Below, piece by piece: positions 43,346 through 52,668 of a stretch of 64,000 nucleotides of DNA; position 1 is the first letter of the stretch, and every line of letters begins with the position of its first letter. This DNA is from GM7GCV1 sp965221105 (GTDB taxonomy: Bacteria > Pseudomonadota > Gammaproteobacteria > Pseudomonadales > GM7GCV1): the NCBI GenBank assembly GCA_965221105.1, contig OZ244871.1, positions 1,054,001 to 1,118,000 on the forward strand. Reading direction: 5' to 3'. The notes beneath the pieces were generated by a model. That model was not told the DNA's origin and ran no database searches. It worked only from the letters and a program-made list of their open reading frames with translations. The translations under genes were made by a program, and so were the position numbers.

Positions 43346-44200
43346 ATGGACACAATCTACAGGTTAATTACACGCAGCCCTGATGCCTTTGGCATCACCG
43401 CCAAAATCACGCACCTAATCGCATCCCACGGCGGCTGGATCACCGATCTGAGCCTGCACGCCGATCAGTCCACCGGCTGGTTTTTTTCCCGCAGTGAAAT
43501 ACGCGCCAACAGCCTGCCGTTCGGTCTGGAAACGTTCCGGGAAAAATTTACCCCTCTGGCCGAAGAGATGGACATGGAGTGGCACATCGAAGACTCAGCT
43601 GTGCGCAAGAGAGTGGTCATTATGTGCAGCAAAGAGTCACACTGTATCGTGGACATCCTGCACCGGTGGAACAGCGGGGAACTCGAGTGCGATATTCCAT
43701 GTGTGATATCCAACCACGATCATTTTCGCTCCATGGTGGAATGGCATGGCATCCCCTACCACGAGGTTCCCGTATCCCCAGAGAATAAAGCCGAGGCCTT
43801 TGACAGGATCGCAGGGATACTCAGGGAGGTTGATGCCGATACGCTGGTTCTGGCCCGTTACATGCAAATTATTCCTGCTGACATCTGCCGCGCTATGCCG
43901 GGGCAGATCATCAACATCCACCACAGTATGCTGCCGTCCTTCGCGGGGGCTCGTCCCCGTCAACAGGCCGCTGAACGAGGCGTCAAGCTCATTGGCGCTA
44001 CCTGCCACTACGTAACAGAAGAGCTGGATGCAGGCCCTATTATCGAGCAGGACGTGGTGCGCATTTCGCATCAGGATAACATCAACGACCTGGTACGCAA
44101 GGGCCGGGATTGCGAAGTGCTGGTCCTCGCACGGGGGTTGCGCTGGCACGTAGAGGATCGGGTGGTACTGCACGGCAACAAGACCGTGATATTCAGTTAG
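43346..44200 (+). CDS. purU: Formyltetrahydrofolate deformylase
   Basis: 284 residues. N-terminal ACT domain (SPDAFGITAKITHLIASHGGWITDL), then the formyl-transferase fold with CVISNHDHFRSMVEWHGIPYHEVPV, the IIN-IHHSMLPSFAGARP catalytic loop and GATCHYVTEELDAGPIIEQD. Releases formate from 10-formyl-THF. The usual PYHQA after the catalytic loop is PRQQA here, a small departure. Last gene before the ISAs1 insertion. Confidence 0.94.
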   Translation: MDTIYRLITRSPDAFGITAKITHLIASHGGWITDLSLHADQSTGWFFSRSEIRANSLPFGLETFREKFTPLAEEMDMEWHIEDSAVRKRVVIMCSKESHCIVDILHRWNSGELECDIPCVISNHDHFRSMVEWHGIPYHEVPVSPENKAEAFDRIAGILREVDADTLVLARYMQIIPADICRAMPGQIINIHHSMLPSFAGARPRQQAAERGVKLIGATCHYVTEELDAGPIIEQDVVRISHQDNINDLVRKGRDCEVLVLARGLRWHVEDRVVLHGNKTVIFS

Positions 44201-44244
44201 GTCCGCGCTTCAGACTCCGCAAGGGATAATGCTGCTGCACAGTA

Positions 44245-46320
44245 CACAATATCGCAGGGCTATTTCACGCTAGTCGGAAGGGGTTGAACTGCTGGTGAGG
44301 TTTCGGAACGCTGGCTTTTTCCGCCGGGATGGTCCATAGTGCTGTCCATGGTGGACGTTTTCGATAAGTCGGAGGTGGTGGTCCGGGAGGTTGAGGTGCG
44401 CCCGGTTCGGGCGGACGAGCGTCGGCGCTGGGACGCACTGATGGACAGGCACCACTACTTGGGGTTTAAGCAGTTCGCGGGGCGGGGCCTTCGGCACGTC
44501 GCGGTGTGGCGTGGCCATTGGCTGGCGCTTGTGGGCTGGCAGTCGGGGGCGTTCAAGTGCCGGCCGCGCGACCGGTGGCTGGGATGGCACCGGTCGGTTC
44601 AGTTCCGCCGGCTGCACCTGATCGGCAACAACACGCGGTTTGTGGTCCTGCCGGAGGCGTCGGGCATTGCGAACCTGGCGTCGCGGGCGCTGGGGCGGAG
44701 CCTTCGGCGGCTGTCCGGGGACTGGTCGGCGCTACACGGCCACCCGCTGGAGCTGGCGGAGACGTTCGTGGACCCGTCGCGGTTCGCGGGGACGTGCTAC
44801 GACGCCTCGGGTTGGGAGCGGGTGGGGCGCACGCAGGGGTTCGCACGGCACAACGGGTCGTACACGGACCCGCATGGGTGTCCGAAGGAGATGCTCGTCC
44901 GGCCGCTGCGGGCGGACGCGTGTGCGCGGCTTGCGGATCCGGAGGATCGCGAGGAGTGGTCGTGCCGGGCGGTACCGGTGAGCTACGCACGCGCCGAGCT
45001 ACGTTCGCTGCGCGGCCTGTTCGCGCAGGTGCCGGACGCCCGGCGGGGGCAGGGACGCAAGCACCGCCTGGAGACGGTGCTGTCGCTGTGCGCGCTGGCG
45101 AAGCTGGCCGGGCTGTCCGGGCCGGTGGCCACGGCCCGCTACGCGGCGGGGCTGGCCCAGGAGGAGCTGCGGGCGCTGGGTGCGTGGCGCGACCCGGAGG
45201 CGGCGCGCTGGATGCCGCCGTCGGCGGCGACCTTCTGCCGGGTGCTCGCCGACACCGACCCAGACGCGCTGGCCGACGTACTGAGCGAGTGGGCGGCACC
45301 GCGGCTGGCCGGTGACTCGGAGCAGGCGGCGCTGGCCGCCGACGGCAAGCGCATCCGCGGTGCCAACCGGCAGGCGGGCGGCAGCGACCACTTCGAGACC
45401 CTGACCCTGGCCACCCACGACGGCCGTCCGGTCGCGAGCCGCTGCTGCCGCGACGAGGGCGGCGAGATCGCCGCGCTGCGCGCTCTGCTGGAGGACGTCG
45501 ACATCAGGGGTCGCCTGCTCACCCTCGACGCTCTGCACACGACCCGCGACACCGCCCGTGCCATCGTCGAGACGCACGGCGCGGACTACATGCTGTCGCT
45601 CAAGGGGAACTGCCCCGACACCTTCGCCCAGCTCGCCGCCATCGGCTGGGACGGCGAGGGCGTCCGCCACCACGCCGACGGCCCGGTCAAGGCCCACGGG
45701 CGCGTCGAGGCCCGCCGCATCGCCGCTCGCGACCTGCTGCCGGACACGCTCGCGCCGTTCCCTCAGGCCCGGCAGGCGTTTCGTGTCGTGCGCGAGCGCA
45801 TCGACCTGGGGACCGGCGAAGCCTCCTCCGAGACCGCCTACGGCATCACCACCGTGCCCGCCGAGAGCGCCGGACCCGAACGGCTGCTCGCCTGGAATCG
45901 CGGCCACTGGCAGGTCGAGAACGCCAACCACCACCGACGCGACGCCACCATGGGCGAGGACGCCAGCCGTGTCCGCGCCCGCAACGCGCCCGCCAACAAC
46001 GCCGCGCTCAACACCATCGCCCTCGCCGTCGTCTTCCACAACGGCTTCACCTGGCTCCCCGACGCCAACCTCCACTTCATGATGCGCCGGCAGGACGCCT
46101 TCGACGCCATTCTGTCCACAACCTGAACCGCCGAACCAGCGGGGCGGCCGCGCAGCAGGCATGGCTGTGCACTCCCGGACATCCCGCGCGGATCCACCAT
46201 ACACAGCAGCACGCCCCAGTCGACGGCGCGGCGCGCCACACACAACACCTCGTTCAGGCTCGTGCCTCGTTGGACACAACCACGCCTTCAATCAGCGTGC
46301 AATGGCCCTGCACAATATCG
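44245..46320 (+). mobile_element. Complete ISAs1-family insertion sequence, high GC
   Basis: Element 44255-46310 (2056 bp). Ends CAGGGCTATTTCACGCT and, inverted, CAGGGCCATTGCACGCT (15 of 17). Flanked by CACAATATCG at 44245-44254 and 46311-46320, a 10-bp duplication. Coding part has GC near 70%, with G/C third positions, clearly unlike the neighbours and suggesting a donor with actinobacterial-like composition. Removing it would place purU directly before the poly-C gene at 46384. Confidence 0.93.
44339..46126 (+). CDS. ISAs1 transposase with N-terminal DUF4338 (DruA-like) domain
   Basis: 595 residues. Residues about 18-190 match DUF4338, the domain of Druantia protein DruA: DRHHYLGFKQFAGRGLRHVA, DRWLGWHRSVQFRRLHLIGN, IANLASRALGRSLRRL, ETFVDPSRFAGTCY. 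From about 215 the ISAs1/DDE domain follows: FAQVPDARRGQGRKH, DGKRIRGAN (D335), LTLDALHTT (D397), HWQVENANHHRRDATMGED (E527). All DDE residues are present. ATG 44348 is an alternative start. The fusion keeps a defence-associated domain on an active-looking transposase. Confidence 0.88.
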   Translation: MLSMVDVFDKSEVVVREVEVRPVRADERRRWDALMDRHHYLGFKQFAGRGLRHVAVWRGHWLALVGWQSGAFKCRPRDRWLGWHRSVQFRRLHLIGNNTRFVVLPEASGIANLASRALGRSLRRLSGDWSALHGHPLELAETFVDPSRFAGTCYDASGWERVGRTQGFARHNGSYTDPHGCPKEMLVRPLRADACARLADPEDREEWSCRAVPVSYARAELRSLRGLFAQVPDARRGQGRKHRLETVLSLCALAKLAGLSGPVATARYAAGLAQEELRALGAWRDPEAARWMPPSAATFCRVLADTDPDALADVLSEWAAPRLAGDSEQAALAADGKRIRGANRQAGGSDHFETLTLATHDGRPVASRCCRDEGGEIAALRALLEDVDIRGRLLTLDALHTTRDTARAIVETHGADYMLSLKGNCPDTFAQLAAIGWDGEGVRHHADGPVKAHGRVEARRIAARDLLPDTLAPFPQARQAFRVVRERIDLGTGEASSETAYGITTVPAESAGPERLLAWNRGHWQVENANHHRRDATMGEDASRVRARNAPANNAALNTIALAVVFHNGFTWLPDANLHFMMRRQDAFDAILSTT

Positions 46321-46383
46321 CGTCCGCTCTGTGAATGAGTTAGAGTTCCTGTTAGAATCCATTCCTTTTTAGAGCATAGCATA

Positions 46384-47164
46384 ATGAACAAGCCCCCCCC
46401 CCCCCCCCGCTCGATCAACAATCCTTCTGCTGCTGACGGCGGCCTCCCTGGCCGTTGGCCTCGCCCTTCTGGCCGGGCCAGCTGCGGCGCAGAGATTTAC
46501 TCCCTCTCAGTACCCAGATCACCTCACAGAGGTTCTAGGAAACGAAGGCAGGGACTCCGGGAACCCCGTCACATCGCTGAACGGCCCCGTCTTCACCGAC
46601 ACGGAAGTTACGGTAGCTATTAGGGATTTGGACATCGAGGCCCTGGACTGGCCCGGCAACGCGATCCTCGGCGTGGGTGCCGGATCCCGGTGCGCATACG
46701 GCAGCGGGGGGGCAACGCGGCTGGTCAGCTTCCACAACGCCACCGGCACCTATACCAACGGCCAGCCCATCGCCGAAGCTTGCACGTATTTCGGCAAGCC
46801 AAAATGCTCGAAAACAGAAACAATAACCATACCGGGTTTCGGAACACGGACATTCACAGCCAATCGTGGATCCCCTCCCTGCTCAGACTCTAATAGTGTT
46901 CCCAGCAGGGACATTGCCTCTACCGGCATGTTCACCGTCCGGATCTGGGGCAAGGTGTGCTATTCCGCGAATAGTAATTGTCTCCCGGCGAGGGAGCCAA
47001 TACCAGCAAATGGCATGGCCAACATCAATTACAATGGGTATTTTGCGACCTTCAAGGGCGGAGGCACCAACTGCGGCCCGTCCATCTGGCCCACGCAGGA
47101 GATGAAGGCGCTGGGCGCCCCGCCCTATGCCGCGTGGTGTGATTTCACCTTCGATATACAGTGA
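46384..47164 (+). CDS. Secreted protein with a C16 tract after the start codon (predicted phase-variable, OFF)
   Basis: ATG-AAC-AAG is followed by 16 C (46393-46408). In the ATG frame translation leaves the gene and stops near 46621. In the next frame the sequence gives a textbook signal peptide, ARSTILLLLTAASLAVGLAL and then LAGPAAAQ, followed without a stop to 47164. Fifteen or eighteen C would put it in frame; 15 gives 259 residues. The mature part has several cysteines (CAYGSGG, ACTYFGKPKCSK, CYSANSNC, WCDFTFDIQ), likely disulphides. No family recognised. A strong terminator follows. ISAs1 lies 74 bp upstream of the ATG. Confidence 0.75.
46393..46408 (+). repeat. Homopolymeric C16 tract in codons 4-9
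   Basis: Sixteen consecutive C immediately after ATGAACAAG. Long homopolymers of this kind change length by strand slippage; the present length is out of frame by one base. Confidence 0.92.
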
Positions 47165-47184
47165 AGTGACGCTGACCGAAACAC

Positions 47185-47212
47185 GAAAAGGGCGGCTTCG
47201 GCCGCCCTTTCG
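47185..47212 (+). terminator. Intrinsic terminator after the poly-C gene
   Basis: AAAGGGCGGC-TTCG-GCCGCCCTTT, a perfect stem with a UUCG-type loop, 20 bases after the stop. Confidence 0.88.
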
Positions 47213-47290
47213 ATTGGGGGATTATGTAGCAAAATCCACAGCACTCCACACTTGCCTGAAAAACTCTTTATGCTAGAATAATTGCGCTCC

Positions 47291-47382
47291 TTAAGGGTGG
47301 CCACTGTGCCTGAGATGTTCCGGTTGACCGGAGCGAACCTTTTGAACCTGATCCGGTTAATGCCGGCGTAGGGATAGGAATC
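47291..47382 (+). promoter_or_regulatory. TPP (thiamine pyrophosphate) riboswitch, THI element
   Basis: The conserved cores are present in order: GTGGCCACTGTGCCTGAGAT, a variable stem (CCGGTTGACCGG), then AACCTTTTGAACCTGATCC and GGTTAATGCCGGCGTAGGGA. It lies about 65 bases before the TonB receptor start and should switch the whole thiamine operon off when TPP is abundant. Confidence 0.97.
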
Positions 47383-47447
47383 TCACCAATCTTTACCCAC
47401 TCGCATTCCGGGTCTCCACAATCTCGACATTGTTACTGGAGGCTCAC

Positions 47448-49574
47448 ATGTTTCTCTCACCCCTACAGATAGGTCGCACGGGACTTATCGCAGCGGCACT
47501 GCTGTACAGCGGCACATCCCTCGCAGACAGCGATCTCGAAGAGATCGTTGTGACCGCCGATTACCGTGACGTCGAACTGATGCACGCGCCCCTGAGTCTG
47601 ACAGCGATCTCGGGCCAGACCATTGAAAAGCGCAGTGCCCAACATCTTGAGCATGTGCTCAATCTGGCACCAAACGTCAATCTGAGCAGCAGCGCATCGC
47701 GGGCCCGGTATGTCCAGATCCGTGGCATAGGTGAACGCGGCCAGCTTCAGGAACCCATCAACCCTTCGGTAGGCCTGATCATCGACGATGTAGACTTTAC
47801 CGGCATAGGTGCAGCTGCAACCCTTTTTGATGCCAAACAGGTCGAGGTTCTGCGCGGCCCCCAGGGGACCCGCTATGGTGCCAATGCGTTCGCTGGTCTC
47901 ATCTTCATCAACACCCGCCCTCCCACCGGGGAGACCCAGGGAACTCTGCAATTCGGGATCGCTGATTACGGCACCTACGATCTCGGTACCGCTCTGGGCG
48001 GACAGATCAGTGATCAACTGCTGGGCCGGGTGGCAGTCCAGCACTATCGCAGTGACGGTTTTACCGAGAACCGGTTTCTGAACAGGGATAACACCGCCGA
48101 GCGCGATGAACAGACAGTGCGCGCCAAGCTGCGCTGGCTCGCCACCGAGGATATGACTGTCGATTTCAGCGCATTCCGTATCTTGGTCGACAACGGGTAC
48201 GATGCCTTTTCCCTTGACAACGTTCGGGACACCATCACCGACGAACCAGGCCGTGACGAGCAGGATACCCTCGCGGGATCAGTCGGGATTCATTGGAGCG
48301 GCAATCCCGCCTATCGGCTCGAAGCCATCCTTGCCTACAACGACAGCGACAGCCTCAACAGCTTCGATGAAGACTGGACGTTCAGCAGTTTTCATCCCTC
48401 TGGCTACAGCTCGACTGACAGTTACACCAGAGACAGGCAGCGCATCAGCGCAGAACTGCGGCTGGTTTCAGAGGAAGCGGGCCGGATTTTCGACAACTCC
48501 ACCACCTGGGCACTCGGCCTCTATCTGCTCAATACAGAGGAAGACCTCAGGCGCGAAAACCTGTGGATTCCAGCGGGCAATTTCAACAGCCAGTACGAGA
48601 CAGATACGCTTGCCGCATTCAGCCAGCTGCAGAGCCAGTTGACCCGGCGTCTGCACCTGACGTTCGGACTGAGGCTGGAGGAGCGCCAGACCGACTATCA
48701 GGGATTTAGCGCGGGTGCGGAAGCGAGCACCAGTTTTGCCGCCAGTACCAGCGAAACCAGCCTAGGTGGCAAACTGGTGCTGGACTATCTGCTGGATGGC
48801 TCGACCCTGTTCTACGCCGGTATCTCCCGGGGATTCAAGGCTGGTGGTCTCAACAGCGATCCCAATCTGGCGGCGCGAGGTCTCAGTGCCTACGACACGG
48901 AATTTGTCTGGAGCTACGAGGCAGGTATCAAACGAAGCCATTTCAATGATCGGCTGCACACTCGGCTTTCCGCCTTTTATCTTGATCGTCAGGATCAGCA
49001 GGTGGACGACTTCACCTGCATCGACCCGAACACCGGAACCATCATCCAGAACTCGGTCGACTGTACCTCCAACTTTATCGACTTTCTCAGCAACGCTGCA
49101 GACGGAAGCAGCTACGGACTGGAACTGGAAGCTCAGTGGCACATCAGCACGAATCTCCGGGCCTTTGGCTCCATGGGTGTGCTGGAGACCGAAATCTCCA
49201 ACTACGTCAATGCCAATGGCGACACTCTGGACGGACGGGACCAGGCGCACGCTCCAGGCTACCAGTTCTCCCTGGGTACTGAACTCGAACGCGGCAACTG
49301 GTATGCCCGATTGGAATTCGAGGGCCGCGACACATTCTTCTTCTCCGAAGGGCACAACGGCCGCTCAACCCGCTATGAACTGCTGCACGCTCGCCTTGGA
49401 TACATCGCAGGGAGTTGGGATGTCGCACTCTGGGCACGCAACCTGACAGACGAGGACTATCTGGTGCGCGGCTACCGCTTTGGCAACGACCCTCGCATCC
49501 AATACGCGGCAACCACGTATACCCAGCTGGGTGAACCAAGGCAGCTCGGCATCACTGCGCGCTACCACTTTTAG
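47448..49574 (+). CDS. TonB-dependent receptor, predicted thiamine uptake
   Basis: About 708 residues. ATG 47448 is chosen because CTGGAGG lies 6 bases before it; the frame opens at 47430. Signal peptide (GLIAAALLYSGTSLAD), TonB box LEEIVVTA, plug domain (QIRGIGERGQ, QVEVLRGPQGTRYGANAFAG), 22-strand barrel and terminal aromatic (RYHF). Substrate assignment rests on the TPP riboswitch and on pnuT downstream. Confidence 0.9.
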   Translation: MFLSPLQIGRTGLIAAALLYSGTSLADSDLEEIVVTADYRDVELMHAPLSLTAISGQTIEKRSAQHLEHVLNLAPNVNLSSSASRARYVQIRGIGERGQLQEPINPSVGLIIDDVDFTGIGAAATLFDAKQVEVLRGPQGTRYGANAFAGLIFINTRPPTGETQGTLQFGIADYGTYDLGTALGGQISDQLLGRVAVQHYRSDGFTENRFLNRDNTAERDEQTVRAKLRWLATEDMTVDFSAFRILVDNGYDAFSLDNVRDTITDEPGRDEQDTLAGSVGIHWSGNPAYRLEAILAYNDSDSLNSFDEDWTFSSFHPSGYSSTDSYTRDRQRISAELRLVSEEAGRIFDNSTTWALGLYLLNTEEDLRRENLWIPAGNFNSQYETDTLAAFSQLQSQLTRRLHLTFGLRLEERQTDYQGFSAGAEASTSFAASTSETSLGGKLVLDYLLDGSTLFYAGISRGFKAGGLNSDPNLAARGLSAYDTEFVWSYEAGIKRSHFNDRLHTRLSAFYLDRQDQQVDDFTCIDPNTGTIIQNSVDCTSNFIDFLSNAADGSSYGLELEAQWHISTNLRAFGSMGVLETEISNYVNANGDTLDGRDQAHAPGYQFSLGTELERGNWYARLEFEGRDTFFFSEGHNGRSTRYELLHARLGYIAGSWDVALWARNLTDEDYLVRGYRFGNDPRIQYAATTYTQLGEPRQLGITARYHF

Positions 49575-49601
49575 TCCCGACAGATCGCCGCCCTGCCCAT
49601 G

Positions 49602-50243
49602 ATGGAGAGCCTGCTTGCCGCCATAGCCGCCACCTCGTTCTGGGAGCTGATTGCCGCAGGTCTCGCGCTGGCATACCTCGTTTTGATATCGCGGGAAAAT
49701 ATCTGGGGCTGGCCCTGCGCGCTGGTCAGCACCCTGATATATACGCTGCTATTGTGGCACGTCAGTCTACTGATGGAGTCAGCACTCAACATCTACTACA
49801 TGGGTATGGCGCTCTATGGTTGGCACAGCTGGGCGAGGGGAGGCGCTCACCAGGGCGGATTGGCGCACGAACGGCTGCACGCCATGCGCATTCAGCGCTG
49901 GTCGCCGAGCCAGCATCTGGGTGCCGCACTATTCATAGCCCTGACAACCCTTACAAGCGGGTACTTCCTGGCCAAAAACACTCAGGCAGCCTGGCCATTT
50001 CTGGATTCGTTCACCACCTGGGCAAGCGTTCTCACCACCTACATGGTGGCTCGAAAAGTACTGGAAAACTGGCTGTACTGGATTGTAATCGATACTGTCG
50101 CAATCTACCTGTACATTGATCGGGAACTCTACCTGACCGCCCTGCTGTTCCTCACCTATCTGCTGATCTGCATCCACGGCTTCTTCCACTGGAGAAAAAA
50201 CCTGCAGACTCAGTTGGGTGCCGAACTCGCAGCGCCAGCCTGA
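49602..50243 (+). CDS. pnuT: PnuT/PnuC-family thiamine transporter
   Basis: 213 residues, seven or eight membrane segments. PnuC-type motifs: SRENIWGWPCALVSTLIYT, MESALNIYYMGMALYGWHSW, and NWLYWIVIDTVAIYLYIDRELYLTALLF. In TPP-riboswitch operons this family carries thiamine across the inner membrane, trapped by later phosphorylation. Starts 27 bases after the receptor stop. No lesion seen. Confidence 0.9.
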   Translation: MESLLAAIAATSFWELIAAGLALAYLVLISRENIWGWPCALVSTLIYTLLLWHVSLLMESALNIYYMGMALYGWHSWARGGAHQGGLAHERLHAMRIQRWSPSQHLGAALFIALTTLTSGYFLAKNTQAAWPFLDSFTTWASVLTTYMVARKVLENWLYWIVIDTVAIYLYIDRELYLTALLFLTYLLICIHGFFHWRKNLQTQLGAELAAPA

Positions 50244-50283
50244 AGCAGGCGCTTCAAATCGGTTGCCACAGTCCATCGCCAAT

Positions 50284-51039
50284 ATGCGAGAGCTGCGCGC
50301 CTGCCTCGATTCCTGGATGCTCTGGGATGTCGGCCTGGAGCAGCGCCCTGCAGCCGTGCGCAGACTGGGTGGGGGACAAACCAACCAGAGTTTCCTGCTG
50401 GAGTCGAGGCCGCACAGGCTTGTGATACGGATTCATCACCCTGACAGCAACCACCTGGGCGTGGACCGGGATCGGGAAGCACGCATATTGAAAGCTGTGG
50501 GCGATGCCGGTATCGGACCGACATTGGTCTATCTGGACCCCGAACGACACTACCTCGTGTATCCATATCTTGATGGACGGATCTGGGAAGACGAAGATTT
50601 TCGCATCCCCTCACAGGTGGGACGACTTCAGGCCGTCATCAGTCGCTACCAGCAGATTGAATTGGGTTTGACCCGCTTTGATTATCACCAGCATCTGTCA
50701 AGCTACCTGAACCATCTCATCGCAATTGACCGATTCGATGCCAAGCTGATGTTCGAGTGGCAGAAATTCAGCGCCCGGCTCAGCTGTTTTCAGGCACATT
50801 TGGAGTCACCCGTTCTCTGTCATCATGATCTGAACCCGGCCAACGTTCTGGAAACCGAAAACGGGCTGCGCATCCTGGACTGGGAGTACGCGGCATCGGG
50901 TCATCCTCTGTTCGATCTGGCCGGTCTGCCTGTCAAGCCAAAAGCGACCGATGCGAGAGACATGGCGTTGATCAGAGAGTTGCGCTTCTGGCTCGACAGG
51001 CTCTGGAGGGAGCTCAGACGCTCGCAGGCACCGGGCTAA
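50284..51039 (+). CDS. Thiamine kinase-like phosphotransferase (APH fold)
   Basis: About 251 residues from ATG 50284; an in-frame GTG at 50218 would overlap pnuT. APH/choline-kinase fold: VRRLGGGQTNQSFLLES, catalytic loop VLCHHDLNPANVLETE, metal-binding ILDWEYAASGHPLFDLAG. As last gene of the TPP-controlled operon it probably phosphorylates imported thiamine (ThiK-like role). Confidence 0.8.
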   Translation: MRELRACLDSWMLWDVGLEQRPAAVRRLGGGQTNQSFLLESRPHRLVIRIHHPDSNHLGVDRDREARILKAVGDAGIGPTLVYLDPERHYLVYPYLDGRIWEDEDFRIPSQVGRLQAVISRYQQIELGLTRFDYHQHLSSYLNHLIAIDRFDAKLMFEWQKFSARLSCFQAHLESPVLCHHDLNPANVLETENGLRILDWEYAASGHPLFDLAGLPVKPKATDARDMALIRELRFWLDRLWRELRRSQAPG

Positions 51040-51146
51040 CTGCTACCCCGCAGATCAGAGAGCACATCCGCCCTGACCTGGCTCTGTATTTTGGGCAGAG
51101 CGCGACTTCCAGAAGACCGGCACCCGCAAATTATGACGATACTATG

Positions 51147-51204
51147 AATGCATATACTTTTTTATAATTTTGTATTGACATAAAACAACAAAGTATATAC
51201 ATTG
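51147..51204. promoter_or_regulatory. AT-rich inverted repeat and promoter region of the TonB-C gene
   Basis: Left arm AATGCATATACTTT and right arm AAAGTATATACATT (13 of 14 paired), enclosing TTGACA-type sequence. Related GTATATAC motifs occur upstream of the RHH gene at 61238 and the operon at 63666. Confidence 0.45.
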
Positions 51205-51283
51205 CACCCCATAGGTTGTTTATTCAACCACATAAAGCGGCCAGGAAACCAAGCCGCATATACCTATGAGGGTTATCAGAATG

Positions 51284-51667
51284 ATGAAAACAATCGCTTT
51301 TTTATATGCTGCTGCGGTATCTGCCGCTCTCACCAGCATGCCCCTGCAGGCCGATCCTCAGCAGATCGCTGTGGCCAATGAGGTTGCGCCTGCATACCCC
51401 GCTTCAGCACTGAGGCACCGTCACACGGGCTGGGCTGTGGTCAAATACAGCGTGAATAAAAAGGGTCGCGCAGAGAACATCATCGTCACCAGTTCAGAAC
51501 CTGCCAGGGTGTTTGATCGGGCCGCGAAGAAGGCCATTCGTCAGTCCAGATTTGAAGTCCCCATGGTAGATGGCGCTCCGGGTACCGTTGACAACCAATA
51601 CAGGAAATTTGTATTTGAAATTGACGAGCAGGTTCCCGGAGATGTCGTCAGCCGCCGGGGTCAGTAG
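51284..51667 (+). CDS. Periplasmic TonB C-terminal-domain protein
   Basis: 127 residues: signal peptide (TIAFLYAAAVSAALTSMPLQA) then only a TonB-C fold (EVAPAYPASALRHRHTGWAVVKYSV, VFDRAAKKAIRQSRFE). It lacks the Pro-rich linker and stable anchor of real TonB. Such stand-alone domains may modulate receptors; function unknown. ATG 51284 fits the signal peptide better than 51266. Confidence 0.7.
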   Translation: MKTIAFLYAAAVSAALTSMPLQADPQQIAVANEVAPAYPASALRHRHTGWAVVKYSVNKKGRAENIIVTSSEPARVFDRAAKKAIRQSRFEVPMVDGAPGTVDNQYRKFVFEIDEQVPGDVVSRRGQ

Positions 51668-51906
51668 TCGTCTGACCTGGGGAAGACAGCTGTCCAATCG
51701 GGTAGGAGGCTGGGTCACACCCTGAAGTCGCAGGACGCTACCCAGTCCTGCCAGCCTCGTGCGACCACAGCGGACTTCCGGCATCACGCGGTTCATGTGC
51801 AAAGCCCGGGTATCCTGCCAAGGCCCATGCCCGGCCCGGCACACCAAATACAGAGGCGAGCACAGGCTCACCTCAGTATTTCGATGCTGTTCAACGATGA
51901 AGTCGT

Positions 51907-52107
51907 TCAGTCTTCCAGAGGATGCTCTTTCAAAAACTCCCGAATAAAGCGCCGCACCTCTCGCGCAGCGCTGGTATCCATATCATCGCAAATCTCGATG
52001 AACTGATCGCGCTCCTGTTGATTGATACGGACAACAAGCTGGCTGTCCTTTTTTCGGGATCGGTTTCTTTTTGATTTTTCACCCACTATCGACTCCTGGC
52101 AACCCAT
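51907..52107 (-). CDS. Ribbon-helix-helix protein, paralogue 1
   Basis: 66 residues: very basic N-terminus, then SQLVVRINQQERDQFIEICD and AAREVRRFIREFL, a CopG/Arc-type RHH. It is clearly paralogous to the C-terminal half of the protein at 61238-61564. Alone on its strand; targets unknown. Confidence 0.6.
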   Translation of the reverse strand: MGCQESIVGEKSKRNRSRKKDSQLVVRINQQERDQFIEICDDMDTSAAREVRRFIREFLKEHPLED

Positions 52108-52668
52108 CTGGTGCGATCATTGATACATGAACCTCAGGCGCGGTCACGGCGTCAGGTTAATCTCCCAGGTGGCGAAAGTCCAACACCGGACTACACTCAC
52201 TCACTGTGAAGCCTCGCGATTCGGCAGGAAAGGTCCGGGTGAGTCCATAGCTGAACAGGTAGAACAGCATTCGAACGAACTGGCACTGGAGTATCTCGGT
52301 TGGAGCCGCACAATGAAAACCCTGTACGTCGGGATCGTCTGCAACTGCCTGAGCACAGCTGTGCGGGATTCCTGTCCAGACACCGCATTCTGCAGTTCCA
52401 TTTCCATCCAGCAGGGTGCGATTGGTGACCCAAACAGGCGTGTCACACAACTTTGGGGACCAAACCCGGTTGCCGGGGCAATTCAAACGCCGCAACATCA
52501 CTGCGTGATCAGAAGCTGGCTCCCTCTATGCGCCGGACACGACCTGGGAGATTCTGCCCGAAGCTGGAAGGGCGGACCGCTTCCGAAACCACTGATACAC
52601 TGCGCCAAACCCGAATTGGGACGATTTCGGGTTATGATAGGCGGTTTTTAACCAGTCGGGAATTTACC
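52108..52668. other. Intergenic stretch without recognisable gene
   Basis: Several open frames of 70-170 codons exist on both strands but show no family pattern or start signals. I see no repeats or hairpins of note. Confidence 0.5.

Noticed and set aside
44999..46291. 430-codon open frame antisense to the ISAs1 transposase
   Set aside because: High-GC coding DNA with G/C third positions leaves the opposite strand open. No family pattern, while the sense frame has full DDE and DUF4338 motifs.
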